From: Methanobacteriota archaeon
GTDB lineage: Archaea > Thermoplasmatota > Poseidoniia > Poseidoniales > Poseidoniaceae
Direction: 5' to 3'
NCBI GenBank assembly: GCA_002720095.2
Contig: PBGP02000005.1
Location: forward strand, 3,747 to 67,746
Length of the DNA: 64,000 nucleotides
The notes under the pieces were generated by a model, which worked only from the letters and a program-made list of their open reading frames with translations, searched no databases and was not told the DNA's origin. Shown here piece after piece: positions 18,433-26,328 of the stretch (its first letter is position 1; every line of letters begins with the position of its first letter). Position numbers and translations under genes: made by a program.

Positions 18433-19581
18433 TTATTTTACTGAATTTAATAATTCTCTACTAATAATCATATTTTGAATCTGGCTGGTTCCTTCAAATA
18501 TTTGTACGACCTTTGCCCCCCTCATTCTTCTAGCTACAGGGTATTCTTCAGAATATCCATATCCTCCAAAAACTTGTACTGCATCAGTTGTAACTTCCAT
18601 TGCCATATCAGCTGCAAATCTTTTTGCATGTGATGCTTCAAGTGTATTTCTTAAACCCATATCCACTTTTTTAGCAGCTCTCCAAGTCAGTAATCTAGCA
18701 GCATCAATTTTAGTAGCCATCTCAGCTATCATAAAAGAAATAGCTTGATGCTTAATTAGTGGCTTTGTAAAAGTTATTCTTTCGGTTGAATATTTTAGAG
18801 CCTCTTCCATTGCACCTCGCGCGTTTCCAACTGCGTGTGAAGATATTATTGGCCTAGAATAATCAAAAGCTTTCATAGCATTAATCCAACCGTTATTCTC
18901 TTTACCCCCAATTAAATTTTCAACTGGTACTCTGACATTGTTGAAAATGACCGATCTAGTATCTGAACATCTCTGACCCATATTCTTTTCTTTCTTTCCT
19001 AGGGAAATTCCAGGAGTATCTGCATCAACAATAAAACCACTCATTCCTTTATACCCAGCTTTAATATTTGTGTAAGCTAGAACAAAAAACCAACTTGCAT
19101 AACCTGCCCCTGTAATCCACATTTTTTCTCCGTTTATGATGTAATGATCGCCATCTAAAACAGCAGTTGTTTGTATTCCTTGAACGTCACTTCCAGCCGA
19201 AGGTTCAGTAACACAATATGATGCCAAATATCCTTCTGATGCCTTTGAAAGGTATTTCATTTTTTGATCTTCAGTACCACCCGTAATAATCGGATATGAT
19301 GCCAGAAGAGTACTACCTGCTGCTGTGGCAAAACCTGGGTCAGCCCAACCAAATTCTTCACTAATTAACGACTCTTCAAAGGTACCCATCCCCCCTCCGC
19401 CATATTCTTCAGGAATTTTGATTGTGATTAAGCCTAAATCAACAGCCTTTAGGATAGCCTCTTTCGGAAATTCTCCTTTTTCATCCCATTTCTCAGCATT
19501 TGGTTTAATTTCTTTAAGAGCAAATTCTCTTGCTAAGTCCTGAAGCATCAATTGCTCTTCACTTAAATTGAAATCGACCAT
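18433..19581 (-). CDS. Acyl-CoA dehydrogenase
   Basis: An FAD enzyme that oxidises acyl-CoA to trans-2-enoyl-CoA. It has the family order: N-terminal helical domain, YCVTEPSAGSDVQGIQT and MWITGAGYASWFFVLA in the middle barrel, and C-terminal helices with QVFGGYGYSEEYPVAR. The catalytic Glu is in the ending IFEGTSQIQ, the position used by short- and medium-chain members. 382 residues is standard. No electron-transfer flavoprotein gene is in the window. Its substrate could be a fatty acyl-CoA or a branched-chain acyl-CoA, the latter consistent with an E1 nearby. Confidence 0.93.
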   Translation of the reverse strand: MVDFNLSEEQLMLQDLAREFALKEIKPNAEKWDEKGEFPKEAILKAVDLGLITIKIPEEYGGGGMGTFEESLISEEFGWADPGFATAAGSTLLASYPIITGGTEDQKMKYLSKASEGYLASYCVTEPSAGSDVQGIQTTAVLDGDHYIINGEKMWITGAGYASWFFVLAYTNIKAGYKGMSGFIVDADTPGISLGKKEKNMGQRCSDTRSVIFNNVRVPVENLIGGKENNGWINAMKAFDYSRPIISSHAVGNARGAMEEALKYSTERITFTKPLIKHQAISFMIAEMATKIDAARLLTWRAAKKVDMGLRNTLEASHAKRFAADMAMEVTTDAVQVFGGYGYSEEYPVARRMRGAKVVQIFEGTSQIQNMIISRELLNSVK

Positions 19582-19660
19582 GTATACCCTAAGGTGGACG
19601 TATTGAAAAAACTCGCCCTAAAAAGAACATTGAATTAGTTAGCTAAGTGGTGGTACCAAC

Positions 19661-20242
19661 ATGAAGGCGGACACTACTGCAATAATTCTTGCAGCGGGTA
19701 AAAGCAAACGACTAGGACAGCATAAAGCACTGCTTAAATTGGGTGATCATTCACTTATTCATTTTTTAATCGAGAGATTAGAATTCATAAATCTAGATAT
19801 TGTGATAGTCACCAATAAAGATTTATGCAATAAATTAAAAAGATATAAAAAATTAGGAAAAATTTCGTTAGTAATTCCTGAGAATACCAAAAATAGAACT
19901 GGCAACCTAATCGCTGGTATAAAATCAATTAAAAACTTAGGGAATATCCTAGTTGTTCCCGTTGATAGACCTGGTTGGAGTATTAACACTGTTCAGAAAT
20001 TGCTTAAAATGAAAGAAACATGCTGTCCTGAATTTGAAGGAAGAGGAGGGCATCCTCTATTTATTCACAAATCTGATGTAATGAAATTAGTAAATTACCC
20101 CGAATGTTCTCCATTGAATCAGATATTTAATTCCATAAAAATAAAAGTTAAAGATCCCGAACTCCATTTGAATATTGATACTGAAAAAGACATATCAGAC
20201 CTTAAAAAATTCTACGAGAATAATATTCAAGAAATTAGATGA
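19661..20242 (+). CDS. MobA/MocA-like nucleotidyltransferase
   Basis: Residues 8-24 carry the NTP-binding signature ILAAGKSKRLGQHKALL, with the metal Asp in VVPVDRPGWS and a GGHPLF loop near 130. This pattern matches the MobA/MocA group that attaches CMP or GMP to molybdopterin. It precedes xdhC by 30 bases on the same strand. Together with the molybdenum hydroxylase genes at 33811-38162, a cytidylyltransferase role (MocA-like) is the best guess, since enzymes of that family carry the CMP form of the cofactor. The motif alone does not separate MocA from MobA. Confidence 0.78.
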   Translation: MKADTTAIILAAGKSKRLGQHKALLKLGDHSLIHFLIERLEFINLDIVIVTNKDLCNKLKRYKKLGKISLVIPENTKNRTGNLIAGIKSIKNLGNILVVPVDRPGWSINTVQKLLKMKETCCPEFEGRGGHPLFIHKSDVMKLVNYPECSPLNQIFNSIKIKVKDPELHLNIDTEKDISDLKKFYENNIQEIR

Positions 20243-20272
20243 GTCTTTGAACAAAGAATCATACGGTAGTAC

Positions 20273-21130
20273 ATGTGCCCACGTGTTCTTAAGTGGTCTA
20301 GTACAAAATTGTTAGAGGGACATAAGGTAGCACTTGCTACTGTAATTAGTGCGACTGGTTCAGTTCCTGGTAAACCAGGTGCTAGAATTGCTATAACTGA
20401 ACATGGTGAAAAATTTGGTACTGTTGGAGGAGCAGGCCTGGAGTTCATGGTTTTAAAGAAACTAGACCATTTAATTAAACATGAAAATGCTGGAGGTATC
20501 GTTGAAACTTTTGCATTAAATAAAAGTGCCAAGGGTTTTGAAGTCGTAGCTTTAGATAGCTTATGTGGAGGTAAAGTCACAATCTCTATGGAGGTTGTTT
20601 TACCCATGCCACATATTCTATTATTCGGTGGGGGGCATGTGGCTAAAGCAATAATTTCTATCACAGAACAAATTGGATGGAATTATTCCATACATGATAG
20701 CAGAAAACAATTCTCAAATAAACTTGATTTTCCCAATGGAATTGAATTACATTGCAATAGTGTCAAAGAATTCTTAAAAAATGAAAATCAACAATCATTG
20801 CAACGTTTCAGTGACTTGTTGTTACTTGGACACGATTGGAAAGAAGATGAAGAAAGATTGATTGGTTTGCTTAAAATTATGAGTGAGACGAAAAAAATCA
20901 ATCCAAGAATTGGTGTAATTGGAAGTAAATCAAAATGGAAAAACTTTGAGAAGAAAGCCCTAGAGCAAAATATTAAACAAGAATTAATCGATCAAGTGAT
21001 TTGCCCTATTGGGCTCAATATAGGAGCTCAGAGTCCCGAGGAAATAGCAATTGCGGTCTGCGGACAAATAATCTCATTAATAAAAGAAAAAGATCCTAAT
21101 GAAGGAAATTGGCGAACTCAATCAAACTGA
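20273..21130 (+). CDS. xdhC: XdhC/CoxI family molybdenum-enzyme maturation protein
   Basis: XdhC proteins bind molybdenum cofactor, help sulfurate it and insert it into xanthine-dehydrogenase-type enzymes. The N-terminal XdhC/CoxI domain shows ATVISATGSVPGKPGARI and GTVGGAGLE. After a linker, a Rossmann-like domain starts with HILLFGGGHVAKAI near 116 and ends with CPIGLNIGAQSPEEIAIAVCGQI, the usual C-terminal signature. The start ATG lies inside a near-palindrome (ACATGTGCCCACGTGT, from 20271) and has no obvious Shine-Dalgarno. The 3' end overlaps the convergent TrmB-like gene by 13 bases. Confidence 0.88.
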   Translation: MCPRVLKWSSTKLLEGHKVALATVISATGSVPGKPGARIAITEHGEKFGTVGGAGLEFMVLKKLDHLIKHENAGGIVETFALNKSAKGFEVVALDSLCGGKVTISMEVVLPMPHILLFGGGHVAKAIISITEQIGWNYSIHDSRKQFSNKLDFPNGIELHCNSVKEFLKNENQQSLQRFSDLLLLGHDWKEDEERLIGLLKIMSETKKINPRIGVIGSKSKWKNFEKKALEQNIKQELIDQVICPIGLNIGAQSPEEIAIAVCGQIISLIKEKDPNEGNWRTQSN

Positions 21131-22515
21131 GAGTTTAATTGCAGAATTTCATAAATTACCTTATTTTCATTGTCTTGATTCACTAAGGTTCTTTTAATGG
21201 TAGATTGGTCTTCAACTGAAAATCTTTGAATTAACGAACCCTCTAAAATTCCATCATCTAATTCCCATATTGGGAATTTCTCTGAATCACTGTTCGAATC
21301 CTTATCTAAATTAGCTACAATTCTGAAATTTGGAGAAATATCATAATTTAATACTCCTAACCCTGCGTATTCCCACCAATCCATCACTTCAGTGATAAAT
21401 TCAAAGTCGTTCTCAATTTTATTCAATGAAAAAGATAACTCTTCTCCAATTCTATTTCCAATTTGTCTGAACATTAGATTTAGGTTTATACCTAAAAGCC
21501 TTAAATTAGAAACTGAACCATCAGATAATTTATTTCGAGCTTCTGAAATAGTATTTCCAACTGATTGCAAATTATCTAAACTAAATGGAGTATCTGATGA
21601 AGGAAGTTCTCCAAGATTTAACGCACTGGATATTTGTTGAAGGAATGAACCTTCGCCTATTACCAATTTTAAAGGGTCGGCAATGAAATCCTCAGTAAAC
21701 CTTTTGATGGCCGTCTCAAATTTTATAGATTCATTCCACAACTTTTCTGTGAAATCTAACTGACTCATGGCAAAATGTTTTGATTCTAAAAATAAAGCTG
21801 CATCATTTCTTCCTTTTCCTACAGGATTAGACTCCACATCAAGAAATTGGAGTACCGATTCATCATCTTGGAGACATAATTGCGAACTTAAATTATCCGA
21901 ATGTTTTAGAGATATTGTTTTGTCTAATTCATTATAAAACTTTAATGTTCTTTTATCTAAACAAGCAACGACTTCGCATACAATTCCTTTTTTAGAAGCT
22001 ACGTTTAGCGAATCTATTGCACTACTTTTTGTTAGATGTAATATCCCAAAACTACCCAAAGAGAGAAATATTTTTTCTTGCGCAGAATCAATCATCTCTT
22101 GAATTTTAGAGTAAATATGATTTCTTCCTTTAATCACTCCGAATTTTGGACCCATAGAAGTATTCTTATCTGTTACAATACTATCTTTAGATTTTGAACT
22201 GGTTTTAGAATTTAAATCTTTTAGCCCATTTTTAATCATTAGTATTTGTTTTTCTTTTAAAGACATCAAATAATTTGCTGCTTCATGAACAGTTTTAGAA
22301 CTAAACTTCATAGGTCTGTCCGCAGTTGCACTAACAATTCCCTTTTCTTGCAATTTAGAGAGTGTATTATAAGCGTCCAATCTAGATAGTTGCAACTCTT
22401 TCGCCAAATAACTAGCTTTTCTGTTTTGTGTCTGATTCAACATACAAACAATGTCTGCTTCTTTTTCATCGAGCCCAGCAGTAATAAGTAGTTCCTTCCA
22501 TTCGATATTAATCAA
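21118..22515 (-). CDS. TrmB-like transcriptional regulator
   Basis: Residues ~5-70 form a TrmB-type winged helix: LITAGLDEKEADIVCMLNQ, then KASYLAKELQLSRLDAYNTL as the recognition region. A coiled-coil segment (~75-115) follows, then a phospholipase-D-like effector region beginning near KFGVIKGRNHIYSKIQEMI, as in other archaeal TrmB relatives. At 465 residues it is longer than sugar-sensing TrmB (~340); the last ~200 residues are unassigned. Its ATG overlaps the peroxiredoxin stop by 4 bases, so both are probably cotranscribed. Redox or metabolite sensing is a guess. Confidence 0.75.
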   Translation of the reverse strand: MINIEWKELLITAGLDEKEADIVCMLNQTQNRKASYLAKELQLSRLDAYNTLSKLQEKGIVSATADRPMKFSSKTVHEAANYLMSLKEKQILMIKNGLKDLNSKTSSKSKDSIVTDKNTSMGPKFGVIKGRNHIYSKIQEMIDSAQEKIFLSLGSFGILHLTKSSAIDSLNVASKKGIVCEVVACLDKRTLKFYNELDKTISLKHSDNLSSQLCLQDDESVLQFLDVESNPVGKGRNDAALFLESKHFAMSQLDFTEKLWNESIKFETAIKRFTEDFIADPLKLVIGEGSFLQQISSALNLGELPSSDTPFSLDNLQSVGNTISEARNKLSDGSVSNLRLLGINLNLMFRQIGNRIGEELSFSLNKIENDFEFITEVMDWWEYAGLGVLNYDISPNFRIVANLDKDSNSDSEKFPIWELDDGILEGSLIQRFSVEDQSTIKRTLVNQDNENKVIYEILQLNSQFD

Positions 22516-22970
22516 CCCTTAATTTTTGTTAGCTGTGACAAAATTTTAGCTACGTGCCTTCTTGGTCTAAATAACCAATCGTAAACATGAACAATCTCTC
22601 CATTAGGATTAATCAAAAAACTTGATTTCCCAGGGAATTTACCTAAATAACTCGGCACGCCATACAGTTCTCGAACTACTTCTTCGTTATCTGAAAGAAG
22701 AGGGAATGGCAAGTCTAATAATTCTTTGAATTCTTTGTGGGTTTGAATAGAATCATTGCTAATTCCTACGACCTCGCAATTAACAGACTTGAATAAGTCA
22801 TATTGTTCCTTAAATGACAAACATCCTCTTTTACAGGTTGGAGATCCATCCCTTGCATAGAAAAAAAGTATCACCCATTTTCCTCGATGATCAGAGAGTC
22901 TAAATTCCTTGGAATCATGAGTTGGAAGTGTAAAATCTGGTGCTTCTAACAAAGATACTTCCTCTGACAT
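22512..22970 (-). CDS. Peroxiredoxin (AhpC/TSA, BCP-like) with altered active-site motif
   Basis: Peroxiredoxins reduce peroxides with a reactive cysteine. The thioredoxin-fold order is APDFTLP, GKWVILFFYARDGSPTCKRGC, then VVGISNDS and FPLLSDNEEVVRELYGV. C46 is the likely peroxidatic cysteine, and C50 may be resolving. The usual PxxxTxxC motif reads A39-R-D-G-S43-P-T-C46, so the conserved Pro is Ala and Thr is Ser. The C-C spacing of 4 is one less than in classical BCP. TATA-like CTATAAAC at 22991-22998, ~24 bases before the ATG, suggests a leaderless start, and TrmB follows in the same transcript. Confidence 0.85.
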   Translation of the reverse strand: MSEEVSLLEAPDFTLPTHDSKEFRLSDHRGKWVILFFYARDGSPTCKRGCLSFKEQYDLFKSVNCEVVGISNDSIQTHKEFKELLDLPFPLLSDNEEVVRELYGVPSYLGKFPGKSSFLINPNGEIVHVYDWLFRPRRHVAKILSQLTKIKG

Positions 22971-23057
22971 GCTACAACCAATTTAAACGGGTTTATAGAT
23001 GATATTATGCTATGGATACAAACTGTAGATTATATAGTAATAGTCTAACCGACACTA
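22971..23057. promoter_or_regulatory. Divergent promoter region with two TATA-like boxes
   Basis: Between the diverging peroxiredoxin and Nudix genes there is a TATA-like element for each direction: 22991-22998 (CTATAAAC on the minus strand, centred 24 bases from that ATG) and 23031-23037 (TATATAG, centred 24 bases from the plus-strand ATG). Neither ATG has a Shine-Dalgarno, which fits transcription starting at or next to the start codon. Confidence 0.5.
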
Positions 23058-23558
23058 ATGAATACTAAGTTTGACGTAGGTGTAGCTGCATCTATTAAAA
23101 TAGACAATTCTATTTTAATCGTCAAAGAAGGTAAAGGGAAATTCAAAGATCTTTGGGGCCTTCCGAAAGGAACGGTAGAAATGAATGAATCATTGGAAAG
23201 TGCAGTTCTAAGAGAACTATTCGAAGAAACAGGGATTATTGGAGAAATTAAAGGCATTGTTGCTATTCGGAACAAAAAAGAACATGATGTTACCAGTGTT
23301 TTCATCTGCTATGATGTCATTGCATTAAATGAAGATATTGCAATTGATGGAAGTGAAATAATTGATATCAAATTCATCACACTTGAACAGGTAGAAGAAA
23401 TCCAATGGATTAGTCGTGCAATGAAGCAAATTGTAATTTCGTCACTGAAAACCGAAAGAAGTTTTCAGTTGCTAGACATGTCCGATTCAGAAAATGAATC
23501 CTACACATTAAGCATCCCTAATGACATTGAAGAATACAAGTTGGAGGCACTAAGATGA
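23058..23558 (+). CDS. Nudix hydrolase
   Basis: Nudix enzymes cleave nucleoside diphosphates linked to another group. The Nudix box is intact: GTVEMNESLESAVLRELFEETGI, with the conserved RE...EE..G residues. An N-terminal GVAASIKIDNSILIVKEGK strand region precedes it, and the C-terminal ~40 residues are acidic and variable. Its last bases overlap the photolyase ATG (ATGA), so the two are translationally linked. Given that partner, cleaning damaged nucleotides is plausible, but substrate cannot be read from the sequence. Confidence 0.88.
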   Translation: MNTKFDVGVAASIKIDNSILIVKEGKGKFKDLWGLPKGTVEMNESLESAVLRELFEETGIIGEIKGIVAIRNKKEHDVTSVFICYDVIALNEDIAIDGSEIIDIKFITLEQVEEIQWISRAMKQIVISSLKTERSFQLLDMSDSENESYTLSIPNDIEEYKLEALR

Positions 23559-25054
23559 ATCAGACTATTTCTAATGAAAGAATCAATCAATTGAATAACT
23601 GTAAAATTAACTCTGATGGAAAATACGTGTTATACTGCATGATTTCAGCACGCAGATTAAAATGGAATTTTGGATTGAAATTTGCAGTTGAAAAAGCCAA
23701 ACAATTGAACAAACCTTTAGTTGTAATTGAACCTCTTAACATTGATCATAAATGGGCTAGCGATAGAATACATAACTTCGTAATTAATGGAATGTTAGAC
23801 AATAGAGCAGATTTTGAAAACACTCCTATTACCTATTTCCCATTCGTAGAAACTACAAAAAATCAGGGTAAAGGTATTCTAAGAAAATTTAGTGAGCTCT
23901 CAACAATGGTAGTAATAGACGATTTTCCTACTTACTTCCCTAAAATCGTTGTGGATCGAATTGCACCAAAACTCCCTGTAAAAACTGTTGCAATTGATTC
24001 AAATGGATTACTACCAATGAAATTAGTTGGAAAAGAATGCTCTACTGCACATTCATTCAGAAGATTTACTCACAAAAATATTTTACCATTCATCGAAGAT
24101 GAAGTTTTTACCAGTAGCCTACCATCAATGAATGGTTTAAGACAATTATCTCAATTTGAAATCAATGATATTATTATGAAAACTGAGTACAAAATGACGC
24201 CCTTAGAATGGTTGTGGAGGGCTTCACAACCTGATGACATTGGAATCAATGCATTATCTTCAATTGACATCGATCATGAAGTTTTTCCAGTAAAATCAAT
24301 TAGAGGAGGAAGCAAAAATGCATACGAAAGAATGAAAATTTTTCTTGACACAAAACTTGAAAAATACTCCGAAGATAGGAATAAACCTAGTCTAAAAGCG
24401 ACTAGTGGTATGTCACCATGGTTACATTTTGGACATATTTCAACACATGAAATTGTTCATAATATACTAAAAAAGGAAAAATGGGATCCTGGGCTTGTTA
24501 ATGAAAGTCGAATTGGAAGCAGATCTGGTTGGTGGGGAATGTCTGAATCAGCTGAAGGCTTCCTCGATCAGTTGATTACTTGGAGGGAACTAGGCTTCAA
24601 CTTTGCATATTTTAGAGACGACCATACAAACTGGACTTCATTACCTCAATGGGCTCAAAATTCACTTGAAGAGCATTCGAATGACTATAAAGAAGAGACT
24701 TATTCTTTCGAAGAATTAGAATCTGCGCAAACATCTGACCCTGTATGGAATGCAGCACAGAATCAACTAGTTCGCGAAGGCATAATTCAGAATTATCTAA
24801 GAATGTTGTGGGGTAAAAAAATACTACAATGGTCACCAGATGCTAAGACTGCAATGGATTGGATGATTAAATTGAATGATAGGTGGGCACTTGATGGACG
24901 AGATCCTAACTCATATACTGGTATATTTTGGGTTTTAGGTAGACACGACAGAGCATGGTTTGAAAGACCTATCTTTGGAAAGATTAGATATATGACTTCT
25001 AATAGTACAAAAAAGAAATATAACTTAGATGAATATTTGAAAATTTACGGATAA
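23555..25054 (+). CDS. phrB: Class II deoxyribodipyrimidine photolyase
   Basis: It uses blue light and FADH- to split UV-induced cyclobutane pyrimidine dimers. The C-terminal FAD domain has class II hallmarks: SGMSPWLHFGHIS, ITWRELGFNFAYF, DPVWNAAQNQLVREGIIQNYLRMLWGKK, and LDGRDPNSYTGIFWVLGRHDRAWFERPIFGKIRYM. The N-terminal antenna-type domain starts YVLYCMISARRLKWNFGL. 499 residues is a typical length. It starts in the Nudix stop codon and is followed by the UbiB-like kinase and carotenoid genes, a light-protection grouping. Symbol given by family only. Confidence 0.93.
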   Translation: MNQTISNERINQLNNCKINSDGKYVLYCMISARRLKWNFGLKFAVEKAKQLNKPLVVIEPLNIDHKWASDRIHNFVINGMLDNRADFENTPITYFPFVETTKNQGKGILRKFSELSTMVVIDDFPTYFPKIVVDRIAPKLPVKTVAIDSNGLLPMKLVGKECSTAHSFRRFTHKNILPFIEDEVFTSSLPSMNGLRQLSQFEINDIIMKTEYKMTPLEWLWRASQPDDIGINALSSIDIDHEVFPVKSIRGGSKNAYERMKIFLDTKLEKYSEDRNKPSLKATSGMSPWLHFGHISTHEIVHNILKKEKWDPGLVNESRIGSRSGWWGMSESAEGFLDQLITWRELGFNFAYFRDDHTNWTSLPQWAQNSLEEHSNDYKEETYSFEELESAQTSDPVWNAAQNQLVREGIIQNYLRMLWGKKILQWSPDAKTAMDWMIKLNDRWALDGRDPNSYTGIFWVLGRHDRAWFERPIFGKIRYMTSNSTKKKYNLDEYLKIYG

Positions 25055-25067
25055 ATAATGTGATTAA

Positions 25068-26288
25068 ATGAAGTTCTTTACATTTATGAAATTCATGAGA
25101 CAAATTTTGAGGAAAAAACCAGCCGACTTAGATTGGATTCAAAAGCAAGGATTACTTGCAGTAAAATTGGCACAAATTTTTGCTTTAAGACCAGATATTG
25201 TTGGAGAAACAAAATGTCAACAGTTGCAAAAATTATATCAACATGCAGCATCAATACCCTCTGAGAATTTGTTTAAAACTATCGAAGATAAAGCTCCTAA
25301 AAATTTTCTAAATAGTTTTTCTATGATTGATGAAATGCCACTAGCTGCTGCATCTGTTGGGCAAGTACACAGGGCAACACTAAAATCTGGAGAAGAAGTT
25401 GTAATTAAATTTATTAAAAGTTCTAATGCGATTACATTCAAAAAAGAAGTTAATAAAATGAAGAAATGGTTAAAAATTTTACTAATCTTTACACCCAAAC
25501 TTAGACGAGTTGGGAATCCAATGGCACTATTAAATCATGTGTCTGATTACACATTGAGAGAGTTAGATTTAACCAACGAGATAAAGGGTGCTAGCGAACT
25601 TGAGGAAATCAAAAACAACGTTTCGAGTAATTTCCCGATGGAATTACTTAGATTTCCAAAATACTATGAAAATCTATCAAATAAAGATATTTTAGTATCC
25701 GAATTTATTGTTGGTGAATCATTGGAGGACGGAATCAAAAATAAATCTCTTTCTTGGGAAAAACTACTACAATTATTTAGAATTCATGGCGCATACCTTT
25801 TCGGTATTGGAACATTTCATGGAGACTTACATCCAGGTAACTGCATTATTGATGAAAATGGAAAGTTTGTGTTCATTGACAATGGAGCTATCTGCTATGC
25901 ACCAAAACATATTAACAATGCATTATTCAAGTTTTTTGAACATCTCTCTAAGCAAGAAATGGAATCTGCATTTGACTCATTACTTGGAATGTCCGATTAT
26001 AACATTGAAGGTAAAAGACTTCAAAAATATAAATCTGAAATGAGAAAAATTTACACTGGCTTTGAAAGTAAACCTGTTGGTGAACAGAGCCTAACAAGGA
26101 TAATGATGGAAACTGTAAAAACAGCCGTAACAGTAGCTAAAGCAGAATTTGGTGAAGAAGCATTTCCAATTATCAGAGCTTTAATGTATCTAGACGGATT
26201 AGTTATAAGAACACATCCGGATGTAGTGTTGATAAAATCAATGAAACCATACTTAATTGAATTTAAGAATGGTCTAAATATAGAATAA
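25068..26288 (+). CDS. ABC1/ADCK (UbiB-like) atypical kinase
   Basis: UbiB-like proteins are atypical kinases or ATPases tied to isoprenoid-lipid and quinone metabolism. Motifs are the Ala-rich nucleotide loop AAASVGQVHRA near 95, the lysine in VVIKF, ELDLTNEI near 165, the catalytic GDLHPGNCII near 254 and a metal site reading FIDNG instead of DFG. The family's N-terminal KxGQ motif reads KLAQ (residues ~33-36). It lies 14 bases after the photolyase and 40 bases before phytoene desaturase. A role in prenyl-lipid handling fits the position, but no substrate is shown. Confidence 0.85.
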   Translation: MKFFTFMKFMRQILRKKPADLDWIQKQGLLAVKLAQIFALRPDIVGETKCQQLQKLYQHAASIPSENLFKTIEDKAPKNFLNSFSMIDEMPLAAASVGQVHRATLKSGEEVVIKFIKSSNAITFKKEVNKMKKWLKILLIFTPKLRRVGNPMALLNHVSDYTLRELDLTNEIKGASELEEIKNNVSSNFPMELLRFPKYYENLSNKDILVSEFIVGESLEDGIKNKSLSWEKLLQLFRIHGAYLFGIGTFHGDLHPGNCIIDENGKFVFIDNGAICYAPKHINNALFKFFEHLSKQEMESAFDSLLGMSDYNIEGKRLQKYKSEMRKIYTGFESKPVGEQSLTRIMMETVKTAVTVAKAEFGEEAFPIIRALMYLDGLVIRTHPDVVLIKSMKPYLIEFKNGLNIE

Positions 26289-26297
26289 ACATACACA

Positions 26298-26328
26298 AAT
26301 TTATAACATAACATACATACGTCAGCAT
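26298..26328 (+). promoter_or_regulatory. Probable promoter of phytoene desaturase (leaderless)
   Basis: AATTTATAAC at 26298-26307 is a good archaeal TATA box centred ~25 bases before the ATG at 26329. The gap between them lacks a Shine-Dalgarno, so transcription probably starts at the start codon. This implies the carotenoid genes can be expressed separately from the upstream photolyase/UbiB unit. Confidence 0.5.
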
